Shown piece by piece: positions 1 to 9,734 of a stretch of 64,000 nucleotides of DNA. The DNA comes from Rhodobacteraceae bacterium EL129 (GTDB lineage: Bacteria; Pseudomonadota; Alphaproteobacteria; Rhodobacterales; Rhodobacteraceae), in assembly GCA_900313005.1 (NCBI GenBank), contig ONZJ01000002.1, positions 479,001 to 543,000 of the forward strand, read 5' to 3'. The notes beneath the pieces were generated by a model. The model was given only the letters and a program-made list of their open reading frames with translations. It did not search any database and was not told where the DNA came from. The position numbers were made by a program, and so were the translations under genes. Numbering within the stretch: position 1 is the first letter of the stretch; each line of letters opens with the position of its first letter.

Positions 1-698
1 CTGGCGGGATCCAGGAAGGTATCAATCCGGCGGTATTGGTAATCGGCCAGCATTTGCCAATCGGTGCCCCGGCTTTGGAACACGGCGGTGATCAACGCGA
101 TCCCTGCGGCAATGACGGCGGCAAAGTAAGCCCAGTGCACACCGGCCAGAAACATCATAATACCGCCCGCTGTGATCAGCAGGATCGAAGTGCCCAGATC
201 AGGTTGGCGCAGCACCATGGCCACGGGCACGAGAATTATGGCGACAGGTAAAAGAACCCATATGGGGCGGGAAATTTTCGACATGGGCAGCCAGTCGTAA
301 TAGGCTGCCAGCAACATGACGAGCGTTATTTTGCTGAGCTCTGAGGGTTGCAAGCGCATGAACCCCAGGTCAATCCAGCGCTGCGCACCCATGCCGACCG
401 AGCCAATGAATTCGACCAAGACCAGCAGCACCAATGCCACCAGATAGGCCACCACGGCCATGTTGCGCCAAAACCAGATGGGCACCATGGCCACGATGGT
501 CATCAACGCCAGTCCCAATCCAAAGCGCTTCATCTGGGGCTCAGCCCATGGCGTGAAAGAGCCCCCAGCCACCGAGTAGAGCATCAAAAACCCGATCGAG
601 GCCACAGCGATTAACAAAATTGCCAAAGGCCAGTTCATGAACAGAATTTTGCGCAGCCCGGTGGGCGTATGCTGAACGGTATACTCCAGATAGCTCAT
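1..698 (-). CDS. rodA: RodA, SEDS peptidoglycan glycosyltransferase (partial, C-terminus off the left edge)
   Basis: About 232 N-terminal residues can be read on the minus strand, starting with MSYLEYTVQ; the remaining third or so of a usual ~380-residue RodA lies outside the window. The reading frame is rich in hydrophobic membrane segments and contains the SEDS-type stretches GAQRWIDLG and QPSELSKI, followed by RQPDLGTS. RodA is the membrane glycosyltransferase that polymerises lipid II for side-wall synthesis together with PBP2. Its ATG overlaps the mrdA stop codon by four bases (ATGA), so the two are translationally coupled at the end of the mre operon. The family call is secure from context and motifs. 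Confidence 0.95.
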   Translation of the reverse strand, partial: MSYLEYTVQHTPTGLRKILFMNWPLAILLIAVASIGFLMLYSVAGGSFTPWAEPQMKRFGLGLALMTIVAMVPIWFWRNMAVVAYLVALVLLVLVEFIGSVGMGAQRWIDLGFMRLQPSELSKITLVMLLAAYYDWLPMSKISRPIWVLLPVAIILVPVAMVLRQPDLGTSILLITAGGIMMFLAGVHWAYFAAVIAAGIALITAVFQSRGTDWQMLADYQYRRIDTFLDPA

Positions 699-2617
699 GC
701 GCGGTCGCTTTCCTCTTTGGCGGCGGCCTCAAGCCGTTCGCGGCGCATGCGCTCTTGCTGGGCGCGGATGCGGCCCCGGTCCTTGGAGGGATAGGCGCTG
801 AGCGGCGGGTCTTCGCCATAAAGCGCCTGAAGCGTGATATCGCGTGCAATGGGGGCCGCTGCCTTGGAGCCCCCGCCGCCATGTTCCACCACCACGGCCA
901 CGGCGATCTTTGGATTGTCGTAGGGGGCGAAGTTGACAAACAGAGCGTGGTCGCGCTGTTCCCACGGCACGTCATTGTTGTTCACCACCGCCGAGCGCAC
1001 CTGAGAGGTTCCGGTTTTGCCGGCCATTTGCATGGCCTCAATCGCGACGCGGCTGCCATAGGCCGTACCGCGACGGCTGTTGGACACGGCGAACATCGCC
1101 TTGCGCACCTGACGCAGGTGGTTCTCATTGAGGCCCAGATCCTCACCATAGCCGGTGGGTTGCTCGACCCCGTCGATGCTTTTGATCAGGCGTGGCGTAA
1201 CCGTGCGGCCGGTGGCAATGCGCGCTGTCATCACAGCCAGTTGCAGCGGCGAGGACAGCACAAAGCCCTGACCGATGGCGGCGTTCACGCTGTCCCCGAT
1301 GACCCATTCGGCACCTTTGACCTCTTGTTTCCAGGCCTTGGTGGGGGCCAGACCCTTGGCCACCGAGGTCATGGCCAGATCGTGTTTTATCCCTAGGCCC
1401 AGCCTGCGTGCCATGGCCGATATGTTCTCGATCCCAGTCTTCAGGGCCAGATCGTAATAATAGACATCGCAGCTTTCGCGAAGGGAGGCGTGCAGGTTCA
1501 TGTTGCCATGTCCGCCGCGCTTCCAGCAGTGAAATTTGCGATCCGCGACCTCCAGATGCCCCGGGCAACGCACGGTAGTTTCGGTGCTGGCCTTTTCGGC
1601 ATCCAGGGCCGCCAGAGCAGTGACCATCTTGAAGGTGGAGCCGGGGGGATAGACGCCTTGCACAGTCTTATTGGGCAGGGGACGATATTTGTTTTCCAAC
1701 AAGGCGCTATAATCAGTCTGACTGATGCCGCGCACAAAGAGATTGGGATCAAAGCTGGGGGCAGACACACAGGCCAGCAAATCACCTGTTTCACAATCCA
1801 TCACCACGGCGGCGGCGCTTTCCGTTGACAGGCGCGCATGGGTGTAGGCCTGCAATTCGCTGTCGATGGTGATCTGGAAATCGGCACCGGCGTTGCCTTC
1901 GACCCGGTCCAGTTCGCGCATCACGCGACCGGCGGCGTTGACCTCGACCCGTTTGGTGCCGGCCTTGCCACGCAGCACCTCTTCCTGCCGCGCCTCCAGC
2001 CCGATCTTGCCCACTTGAAAGCGGGGGATGCGCAAAAGCTGTTCGGGTGCGTTGACCCGCTCCAGATCGCGGTCGCTGAAGGGGCCGACATAGCCCAGGA
2101 TATGGGCAAGGTTATCGCGTTCGGGGTAGCGCCGGGACAGGCCCACCTCGGGGGTGACACCGGGCAGGGCAGGGGCGTTGACGGCGACGCGGCTGAGATC
2201 ATCCCAGCTGACCCGGTCCGCAATCGTCACAGGCGTGTCCCCGCGTAACTGTTTGAGGTCGCGCATGGCGCGGTCCAATTCTTCGGGGTTCAGTTCGATC
2301 AGCTGCGCCAACCGGGCGATCACCTGATCCACATCGCCTGCCTGTTCGCGTACCATGGTGATACGGTAGCTGGGTGTGTTTTCGGCCACGATCCGGCCTT
2401 CGCGGTCAAAAATGCGGCCGCGTGCGGGGGGGATAAGCCGAATGTTGATGCGGTTTTCATCGGCTAGCAGGCGGAACTCATCCGCCTGATCGACCTGCAT
2501 GAAGCGCATGCGCAAGGCCAGTAGCCCTGCAAAGCCGGCCTGCGCGCCCCCCAGCAGCAAGGCGCGGCGGGTGATGCGGCGCTGGCTTTCGGCGTTATCG
2601 CGTTTGGGACGTCTCAT
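695..2617 (-). CDS. mrdA: Penicillin-binding protein 2 (peptidoglycan D,D-transpeptidase MrdA)
   Basis: A 640-residue protein, the usual size for PBP2. A short cytoplasmic tail and one membrane anchor (about residues 19-40) precede the dimerisation domain and the transpeptidase domain. The three penicillin-binding motifs are present: STFK at about 327-330 with Ser327 as nucleophile, SCD at about 382-384, and KTG at about 534-536. The enzyme cross-links peptidoglycan during cell elongation, working with RodA. I chose the ATG of MRRPKRD because it overlaps the mreD stop as ATGA; the open frame extends 71 codons further upstream, but that part is only mreD read out of frame. Confidence 0.97.
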   Translation of the reverse strand: MRRPKRDNAESQRRITRRALLLGGAQAGFAGLLALRMRFMQVDQADEFRLLADENRINIRLIPPARGRIFDREGRIVAENTPSYRITMVREQAGDVDQVIARLAQLIELNPEELDRAMRDLKQLRGDTPVTIADRVSWDDLSRVAVNAPALPGVTPEVGLSRRYPERDNLAHILGYVGPFSDRDLERVNAPEQLLRIPRFQVGKIGLEARQEEVLRGKAGTKRVEVNAAGRVMRELDRVEGNAGADFQITIDSELQAYTHARLSTESAAAVVMDCETGDLLACVSAPSFDPNLFVRGISQTDYSALLENKYRPLPNKTVQGVYPPGSTFKMVTALAALDAEKASTETTVRCPGHLEVADRKFHCWKRGGHGNMNLHASLRESCDVYYYDLALKTGIENISAMARRLGLGIKHDLAMTSVAKGLAPTKAWKQEVKGAEWVIGDSVNAAIGQGFVLSSPLQLAVMTARIATGRTVTPRLIKSIDGVEQPTGYGEDLGLNENHLRQVRKAMFAVSNSRRGTAYGSRVAIEAMQMAGKTGTSQVRSAVVNNNDVPWEQRDHALFVNFAPYDNPKIAVAVVVEHGGGGSKAAAPIARDITLQALYGEDPPLSAYPSKDRGRIRAQQERMRRERLEAAAKEESDRA

Positions 2618-3153
2618 CGGTGACCCACCAATGCGTCGACATCGCCAGGTGTCTGCTTGCGCACGCCCATCAGAATTTGGCTGGCGATGACCACCAATGG
2701 ATAGGCGGCCAGCGTCATGAAAAGCTGCATGACCGACAAGCCCAACGGCGGGCGGTCGACCAGCAGAACGCCCAAAAAAACCTGATTGGCCAGCGTCATC
2801 CCGGCCAGGGTGACCGCCACGGTGACCCATTCCGCCGCGAAGGTCAGATCGCGCAGGGCTGGGGCGCGGGCGCGCAGGGTTTCCGTGCCAATCAGGACCA
2901 ACGCAGCCCAGAGCCCTGGCGGCATCTGAAACATCAGCCCGGTCAGTAAAAACACCAGGGCGATCATCGTTGCCGGGACAAAGTCAGGGCGGCGAACCAC
3001 CCAGGCGCAAGTCAGGGCCAAAATCAGGTCAGGGCCGGCCCAGGTGCTCGGAGCCGTTTGCAGGGGCAACAGGCTGAGAAAGGCCAGCAGGGCGCAAAGG
3101 ACGAGGTATACAAACCTCATCACCCATTGGCGGGATTGCGGATTGTCACCCAT
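2614..3153 (-). CDS. mreD: Rod shape-determining membrane protein MreD
   Basis: A 179-residue, very hydrophobic protein starting MGDNPQSR, with about five predicted membrane segments and short loops, which is the normal MreD architecture. MreD is the integral membrane partner of MreC and connects MreB filaments to the elongation synthases. The sequence itself is poorly conserved, so the call rests on topology and on its place between mreC and mrdA. The chosen start overlaps the 3' end of mreC by 8 bp; a later in-frame Met (MRFVYLV, 11 residues on) is possible. The gene ends in a 4-bp overlap with mrdA. Confidence 0.9.
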   Translation of the reverse strand: MGDNPQSRQWVMRFVYLVLCALLAFLSLLPLQTAPSTWAGPDLILALTCAWVVRRPDFVPATMIALVFLLTGLMFQMPPGLWAALVLIGTETLRARAPALRDLTFAAEWVTVAVTLAGMTLANQVFLGVLLVDRPPLGLSVMQLFMTLAAYPLVVIASQILMGVRKQTPGDVDALVGHR

Positions 3154-4060
3154 CGGCAGCCTCCGCCGTTTCGTCTGTTTCATCCGGCTCGGAGACGGGC
3201 AGTGTGGGAGCAATCAAACTGCCCGGATCGGTGATGTCCTGATGGCCGTAGTTGCGCAGCACCCGCAGAAATTCGAGCCGCTCATAGTCAGCGGCCAGTC
3301 GCACGCGGATGCGACCGCCCGGGTCCTCAGCAATCTGTCCGATGGCCAGACCGGGTGGAAACACACCGCCGTCGCCACTGGTCAGAACACGGTCGCCAGC
3401 GCGCAGCTGATCAGGCTCTTCGATGAAATCCACAGGCGGCGCCGCCGTGTTGTCGCCCACCAGCAGCGCTTTTTGCCCCGAAGGCTGGATGGTTACAGGA
3501 ATGCGGCTGGAGGTGTCGGTCAGCAGTACCACACGCGCTGTGCGTTCCCCAACGCCAGATGTGCGGCCCACAAGACCCAGACCATCCATCGCGGCCCAGC
3601 CGTCCACGATCCCATCACGCGCGCCCACATTGATCAGCACCGATTGCCGAAACGGAGAGCCGCTGTCGGCCATCACCACGCCGGTGATGAAGGTCAGGCG
3701 CGGGTCCAGCTGTACGTTGTTGAGATCCAGAAGACGGGCGTTTTCCTGCTCCAGCTGCAACGCGGCTTCTTTCCAGGCCTTCATCTGCTGTAACTCGCGG
3801 CGAAGCTCTTGGTTTTGTTCGTAAATGCGCTGGTAGCTTTGAAAGTCGCGCAGGATGTTGATGGTGCCCGTCACAGGGGCCATGGCCCACTCAAAACTGG
3901 GCACAACCCGGTCGATGACCTGAGCCCGGAACCGTTCCACCCGGGGGCTGTCAATCCGCCAGAGCAAAAACAGACCCAGCAGGCACAGCAACAAAACCCC
4001 TATCAGCAAACGCTTCAGGGGGCCGGCATAGTCACTGCTTTGGTTTCTGTCTCTGGCCAA
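3146..4060 (-). CDS. mreC: Rod shape-determining protein MreC
   Basis: A 304-residue bitopic protein: a short cytoplasmic tail, one transmembrane helix at about residues 16-37, a coiled-coil stretch around 70-110 (rich in Glu, Gln and Leu), then the periplasmic beta-domain region with the VGARDGIVDGWA and GLVGRT stretches typical of MreC. MreC organises the elongasome in the periplasm and contacts PBP2. The start codon is TTG (MARDRNQSS), preceded by an AAGGGA ribosome-binding sequence about 5 nt upstream; there is no convincing ATG nearby. The C-terminal tail is acidic and low-complexity (repeated Glu, Thr and Ala). Confidence 0.95.
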   Translation of the reverse strand: MARDRNQSSDYAGPLKRLLIGVLLLCLLGLFLLWRIDSPRVERFRAQVIDRVVPSFEWAMAPVTGTINILRDFQSYQRIYEQNQELRRELQQMKAWKEAALQLEQENARLLDLNNVQLDPRLTFITGVVMADSGSPFRQSVLINVGARDGIVDGWAAMDGLGLVGRTSGVGERTARVVLLTDTSSRIPVTIQPSGQKALLVGDNTAAPPVDFIEEPDQLRAGDRVLTSGDGGVFPPGLAIGQIAEDPGGRIRVRLAADYERLEFLRVLRNYGHQDITDPGSLIAPTLPVSEPDETDETAEAADG

Positions 4061-4090
4061 TCGTATCCCTTTCGATCAAGGGTCGATGAA

Positions 4091-5271
<1,181 letters not shown>

Positions 5272-5400
5272 GTTTTTGAGGGGGATGAGAGCCGCTTTCC
5301 CCGGATGATCCGCAATAACGATGAATTTTGCTAAAGATTGAGGGACGTCCGGACAGGTCGTAGGAGAGGGCTGTGGGGACGTTTGGAGAAGTAAAACGTC

Positions 5401-5718
5401 ATGACGTATGCCAAGATCTTCTTCAGCTCGGCCGTCTTTATTGTAGGGGCGTGCAGCGGGGCACCCGATGTGTCCAGATCCACGACCACCACCTATCAGC
5501 TGCAGCTGAGCCACCCGGCCCCCTATGCCACCTACATCCAAGTCTTGCCAGAGAGTACAGGGGCGCCCCTGCCCACGCCCGAGCAAATCACCAGCCCTGA
5601 TTTCTCGGTCTATCTGCGCAGAATGACGGGATGTGTGCGTGACACCCGTCGCCCGACCGAAGCATTGGGAAGCCCGCAGGTGCCGTCGGGCTATATGGTG
5701 CCGATAAGCTGCCTCTAG
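5401..5718 (+). CDS. Small hypothetical lipoprotein
   Basis: A 105-residue protein with a short hydrophobic signal segment ending in a lipobox-like VGAC (Cys at about residue 18), so it is probably lipidated and membrane-anchored in the periplasm. The mature part has two further cysteines (one in MTGCVRD, one at the C-terminal SCL) that could form a disulfide. I do not recognise a family. It is transcribed away from mreB and has no close downstream neighbour. A minus-strand open frame over the same bases has no such features and is treated as a shadow. Confidence 0.6.
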   Translation: MTYAKIFFSSAVFIVGACSGAPDVSRSTTTTYQLQLSHPAPYATYIQVLPESTGAPLPTPEQITSPDFSVYLRRMTGCVRDTRRPTEALGSPQVPSGYMVPISCL

Positions 5719-6224
5719 CCAGTGTGCTGCAAGCTTTATCGCGGAGCCCAGAAAGCGCAGCGTTGGTGACATTTCAAGACATGACCTTGGGTGAAATAGG
5801 CCCGCCGATCCAGAAGACCGACGGGCCACAGGTGCTGAAATTGTCCACTCACGGACAACTGTTGGTAGCAAGGCAATGTGAAGGACACGTGGCAAGATCA
5901 AGGTTTGAACATGTTTTCTGTTGATCCGCTGCTCTGCCTTGCCAGTGGTGAAAAAACCGGGGGCTTGCAGGGCTGCTGTTCACTCCGAAACAGAACAACT
6001 TGGCCGACTGAATGCGCCTTAGTGAGCGACGCGATGGTCTTGTATGAAACTTGCGAATTTGGGTGATCTGACGGCCAGTGCAGCAGTGCGTTTCGGACTA
6101 TCGGCAGAAACCGTCTGATGTGGGACTACAACACTCACATACACTGCGTGAGGATCCAGACGACGTTCTTCCAGGTATTTTCAACCCGTAACGCGTTGAA
6201 GTTGAACAATTCGGCAGGGATGTA
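5719..6224. other. 506-bp intergenic stretch with no recognisable gene
   Basis: The bases between the small lipoprotein and tRNA-Thr contain only short open frames without plausible ribosome-binding sites or recognisable products. I see no strong terminator, repeat or RNA motif. It lies directly 3' of the tRNA, a position where decayed insertions are often found, but I cannot identify any remnant. Confidence 0.5.
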
Positions 6225-6299
6225 TGGTGCTGTGAGAGAGGATTGAACTCTCGACCTCACCCTTACCAAGGGTGTGCTCTACCACTGAGCTACCACAGC
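6225..6299 (-). tRNA. tRNA-Thr (anticodon GGT)
   Basis: Read on the minus strand, this folds as a standard cloverleaf. The acceptor stem GCTGTGG pairs with TCACAGC (one G-T pair), there is a D-arm with GTAGCTCAGTGGTAGAGC, and the anticodon stem CACCC/GGGTG has the loop TTGGTAA, giving anticodon GGT for threonine. The T-arm contains GTTCAATCC. The discriminator base is A and the CCA end is encoded. Total length is 75 nt including CCA. Confidence 0.97.
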
Positions 6300-6310
6300 A
6301 CATCGGGCGC

Positions 6311-6339
6311 TGATTAGACGGATATGACCCTTCGCGCAA
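6311..6339 (-). promoter_or_regulatory. Candidate promoter of tRNA-Thr
   Basis: On the minus strand a TTGCGC -35-like hexamer and a TAATCA -10-like hexamer are separated by 17 bp. The -10 ends about 11 bp before the 5' end of the tRNA, the spacing expected for a tRNA promoter. The match to consensus is moderate. Confidence 0.4.
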
Positions 6340-6383
6340 GGGGTAACTGGACGCTTTTTGTGACCTCGTATAGAGAGGGGATC

Positions 6384-6539
6384 ATGAGTGAAAACACCAA
6401 GCCCAAATCGCAAGGCAAAAAGGCCCAGACACGCGAAGATCGCCTGAAGGCGGCGCTGAAGGCCAATATGGGGCGCAGAAAGGCCCAGGCCCGCGCGCGT
6501 GCCAGCGATACAAAAGGGCAAAATGAGGACAAAAGGTAG
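6384..6539 (+). CDS. Small basic hypothetical protein upstream of murA
   Basis: A 51-residue protein, MSENTKPKSQ..., rich in Lys, Arg, Ala and Gln and without hydrophobic segments, so probably soluble and perhaps nucleic-acid associated. The ATG follows a GAGAGGGG ribosome-binding sequence 3-4 nt upstream. The open frame begins 20 codons earlier, but that part has no ribosome-binding site and runs close to the tRNA promoter. It stops 6 bp before murA, so the two are probably cotranscribed. I believe a similar small gene precedes murA in related Rhodobacteraceae, but this was not checked. Function unknown. Confidence 0.65.
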   Translation: MSENTKPKSQGKKAQTREDRLKAALKANMGRRKAQARARASDTKGQNEDKR

Positions 6540-6545
6540 AGCAGT

Positions 6546-7814
6546 ATGGACAGTATTATCGTAACCGGCAACGGGCCCGTCAGTGGCCAGATTCCCATCG
6601 CAGGGGCCAAGAATGCCTGTCTGACGCTGATGCCTGCCACTTTGCTGAGCGACGAGCCGCTTACGCTGACCAATGCGCCGCGGCTGTCAGATATCAAGAC
6701 GATGACCGAGCTCTTGCAATCGTTGGGGGCCGAGGTGACCTCGATGTCCGACGGTCAGGTGTTGGCCATGTCGAGCCACAACATCGACAACCACATCGCC
6801 GACTATGACATCGTGCGCAAAATGCGCGCCTCGAACCTTGTGCTGGGGCCGATGTTGGCGCGGTTGGGCCATGCGGTGGTGTCCTTGCCAGGTGGGTGCG
6901 CCATCGGCGCGCGACCGATGGATTTGCATATTGATGCTTTGACGGCCCTGGGGGCCGAGATTGAACTGAAGGACGGCTATCTGCACGCCGAGGCCAAAGG
7001 TGGCTTGAAGGGTGCTGTGCATGAGATGCGCTTTGCCTCTGTTGGTGCCACTGAGAACGTGTTGATGGCCGCAACCTTGGCCAAAGGCACAACTGTGCTG
7101 AAGAACGCTGCGCGCGAGCCTGAGATTGTCGATCTGGCCGATTGCCTGCGCAAGATGGGCGCGCAGATCGAAGGGGACGGCACATCCGAGATCACCATTC
7201 AGGGTGTCGATCGATTGCACGGCGCCACGCACCCGGTGGTCACCGACCGGATTGAGCTGGGCACCTATATGCTGGCCCCAGCCATATGTGGTGGCGAGGT
7301 GGAATGCCTTGGCGGTCGCATCGAGCTGGTGGGCGCGTTTTGCGAGAAACTGGATGCCGCTGGCATTTCTGTTGAGGAAACCGACAAAGGCCTGAAAGTG
7401 GCTCGCAAAAACGGCCGGGTGCGGGCCGTGGATGTCACAACCGAGCCGTTTCCCGGCTTTCCCACCGATTTGCAGGCGCAGATGATGGCGCTGATGTGCA
7501 CAGCCGAAGGGTCATGCGTGTTGGAAGAGAAAATCTTTGAGAACCGGTTCATGCATGCCCCCGAGCTGACCCGCATGGGCGCCCGAATTGACGTGCACGG
7601 TGGGACGGCCACGGTAACAGGTGTCGACACTCTGAAAGGTGCGCCGGTGATGGCCACGGATCTACGCGCCTCTGTTTCGCTGATCCTGGCCGGGCTGGCG
7701 GCCGAGGGTGAAACGGTGGTGAGCCGCGTCTATCACCTGGATCGCGGATATGAGAAAGTTGTTCAAAAACTCCGCAACATCGGTGCCAAGATTGAACGGG
7801 TCAAAACGTCATGA
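6546..7814 (+). CDS. murA: UDP-N-acetylglucosamine 1-carboxyvinyltransferase MurA
   Basis: A 422-residue EPSP-synthase-fold enzyme that transfers enolpyruvate from PEP to UDP-GlcNAc, the first committed step of peptidoglycan synthesis in the cytoplasm. The N-terminal AGAKNACL motif with Lys22-Asn23 binds substrate, and the catalytic loop [14 protein letters not shown] carries Cys118, the residue attacked by fosfomycin. The C-terminal [17 protein letters not shown] segment is characteristic. Length and motifs are normal. The gene overlaps the following DUF2948 gene by 4 bp (ATGA). Confidence 0.98.
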   Translation: MDSIIVTGNGPVSGQIPIAGAKNACLTLMPATLLSDEPLTLTNAPRLSDIKTMTELLQSLGAEVTSMSDGQVLAMSSHNIDNHIADYDIVRKMRASNLVLGPMLARLGHAVVSLPGGCAIGARPMDLHIDALTALGAEIELKDGYLHAEAKGGLKGAVHEMRFASVGATENVLMAATLAKGTTVLKNAAREPEIVDLADCLRKMGAQIEGDGTSEITIQGVDRLHGATHPVVTDRIELGTYMLAPAICGGEVECLGGRIELVGAFCEKLDAAGISVEETDKGLKVARKNGRVRAVDVTTEPFPGFPTDLQAQMMALMCTAEGSCVLEEKIFENRFMHAPELTRMGARIDVHGGTATVTGVDTLKGAPVMATDLRASVSLILAGLAAEGETVVSRVYHLDRGYEKVVQKLRNIGAKIERVKTS

Positions 7815-8281
7815 CGCAAGACGCTAAATTTGAAGATGGTGGCGAACGCCCATTGAACTTGGGTGCCATGGATGCCGAAGACCTCAAGGTCATCTCGTCT
7901 TTGGTGCAGGATGCGGTGTTTCCGATCACCGAGATGAAGTGGTTGGCGTTTGATCGTCGTTTTGCTTTGCTGATCAACCGTTTCCGCTGGGAAGATGATG
8001 GGCAGGGCCGACATGCGCCTGAGCGGGTTCAATCGGTGTTCGCGGTGGACAATGTGCTGCGTGTGGCGTCTCAGGGGATTGATCGGTCAGATGCGGATAT
8101 GATCCTGTCTTTGCTGAGTGTCACGTTTGAGCAGGGTGAAGATGGGGCCGGGCACGTGTTGCTGACCCTCGCGGGAGATGGTGCCATCCGTTTGGAGGCT
8201 GAGGCGCTGGAAGTGACGCTCAAGGATGTGACGCGGCCCTACAAAGCGACGTCTGGCAAGGTACCTGTGCATAAAGATTAG
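7811..8281 (+). CDS. DUF2948 family protein
   Basis: A 156-residue soluble protein. Segments such as [27 protein letters not shown] and the C-terminal [15 protein letters not shown]-like end are what I know from DUF2948, an alphaproteobacterial family of unknown function that sits between murA and hisD. It has no signal peptide or membrane segment. The start overlaps the murA stop by 4 bp, so it is translated from the same message. No function can be inferred from the sequence. Confidence 0.85.
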   Translation: MTQDAKFEDGGERPLNLGAMDAEDLKVISSLVQDAVFPITEMKWLAFDRRFALLINRFRWEDDGQGRHAPERVQSVFAVDNVLRVASQGIDRSDADMILSLLSVTFEQGEDGAGHVLLTLAGDGAIRLEAEALEVTLKDVTRPYKATSGKVPVHKD

Positions 8282-8432
8282 ATTTGACCACCCGACCATT
8301 GCCAGGCCAGGGGGAGCGTCGATAGCAGAGGCCTATCGGCCTGTTAATCGGCCTGGTGATCTGATCTCATCTCGCACTTGAGACTGCTCTGACACAAAGC
8401 TATGTCTCGCCTCAACCAAGGAGCGCCGTGCC

Positions 8433-9734
8433 ATGCCCATCCACTTGAACGCCACTGATCCTGATTTTGAAGCTGCGTTCACCGCGATGCTGGGCGCAAA
8501 GCGCGAGGATTCGCCGGATGTGGACGCGGCCGTGGCCGGGATCATTGCAGACGTTCAGGCGCGCGGCGATGCGGCTGTGATCGAGCTGACCGAAAAATTT
8601 GACCGGTTGGCCCTGACACCTGAAACCCTGCGGTTTTCCGAGGCTGAGATTGACGCCCTGATCGCAGATGTCCCCGCTGAGGAACGTGCCGCACTGGAGC
8701 TGGCCGCCGCCCGTATCCGCGCCTATCACGAAAGGCAATTGCCAAGCGATGAAGCTTGGACGGATGACGCAGGTGCCATGCTGGGCTGGCGCTGGACCCC
8801 GGTATCTGCCGCTGGTTTGTATGTGCCGGGGGGGCTTGCGTCTTATCCGTCCTCGGTGCTGATGAATGCCATTCCGGCGAAGGTCGCGGGTGTCAGACGT
8901 CTGGCCATAACTGTGCCCACACCAGACGGGCAGGCCAACCCGTTGGTGCTGCTGGCCGCGCGCCTGTCGGGAGTGGATGAAGTGTACCGTATCGGTGGGG
9001 CGCAGGCGATTGCAGCGCTGGCCTATGGAACCGAAGCTATTGCACCTGTTGATAAAATCACGGGTCCGGGCAATGCCTTTGTCGCCGCCGCCAAGCGCCG
9101 GGTGTTTGGTAAGGTGGGCATTGATATGATCGCGGGCCCCTCGGAAATCCTGGTGATTGCGGATGGCGATAACAATCCCGACTGGATTGCCCTTGATCTG
9201 CTCAGTCAGGCCGAACACGATGAAAGTGCACAATCCATCCTGATCACTGACAGCCCCGCGTTTGCATCGGCGGTTGAGGCGTCCGTCGAAAAATTCCTGA
9301 AAACCCTTGAGCGGCGTGAGATCGCCGGAGCGTCGTGGCGCGACAACGGTGCTATCATTCTGGTGCCGGATCTGGCCAAGGCGGCAGAGCTATCGAACCG
9401 GGTAGCACCTGAGCATCTGGAGCTGTGCGTGGCCGATGAGGATGCGTTGAGCGCGCAGATCACGCACGCCGGCGCCATCTTCTTGGGTGCATGGACACCT
9501 GAGGCCATCGGCGACTATGTGGGCGGTCCGAACCATGTGTTGCCCACGGCGCGCTCGGCGCGGTTTAGCAGTGGACTGAACGTGATGGAGTTCCTGAAAC
9601 GCACCACTCTGGCGCGGATGACGCCCGAGGCTTTGCGTGCCATTGGGCCTGCAGCGGAAACCCTCGCGCGTTCCGAAAGCCTTGAGGCGCATGGATTGTC
9701 TGTCACAGCACGGTTGAAGCATCTGAATGACTGA
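8433..9734 (+). CDS. hisD: Histidinol dehydrogenase HisD
   Basis: A 433-residue enzyme that catalyses the last two steps of histidine synthesis, oxidising L-histidinol to histidine with two NAD+. The family signature around KITGPGNAFVAAAKRRVFG, the IDMIAGPSE segment, the zinc-site region SQAEHDES and the C-terminal GGPNHVLPT are all present. It lies 151 bp after DUF2948 and its last 8 bp overlap the RidA-fusion gene. Another histidine gene, hisC, lies at 15.2 kb, so the pathway is scattered rather than in one operon. Confidence 0.97.
   Translation: MPIHLNATDPDFEAAFTAMLGAKREDSPDVDAAVAGIIADVQARGDAAVIELTEKFDRLALTPETLRFSEAEIDALIADVPAEERAALELAAARIRAYHERQLPSDEAWTDDAGAMLGWRWTPVSAAGLYVPGGLASYPSSVLMNAIPAKVAGVRRLAITVPTPDGQANPLVLLAARLSGVDEVYRIGGAQAIAALAYGTEAIAPVDKITGPGNAFVAAAKRRVFGKVGIDMIAGPSEILVIADGDNNPDWIALDLLSQAEHDESAQSILITDSPAFASAVEASVEKFLKTLERREIAGASWRDNGAIILVPDLAKAAELSNRVAPEHLELCVADEDALSAQITHAGAIFLGAWTPEAIGDYVGGPNHVLPTARSARFSSGLNVMEFLKRTTLARMTPEALRAIGPAAETLARSESLEAHGLSVTARLKHLND

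Noticed and set aside
755-1396. 213-residue plus-strand open frame inside mrdA
   Set aside because: Antisense to PBP2, whose three catalytic motifs are intact.
6225-6299. tRNA-Thr as an active attachment site of a genomic island
   Set aside because: No integrase, duplicated tRNA end or foreign gene block is visible on either side.
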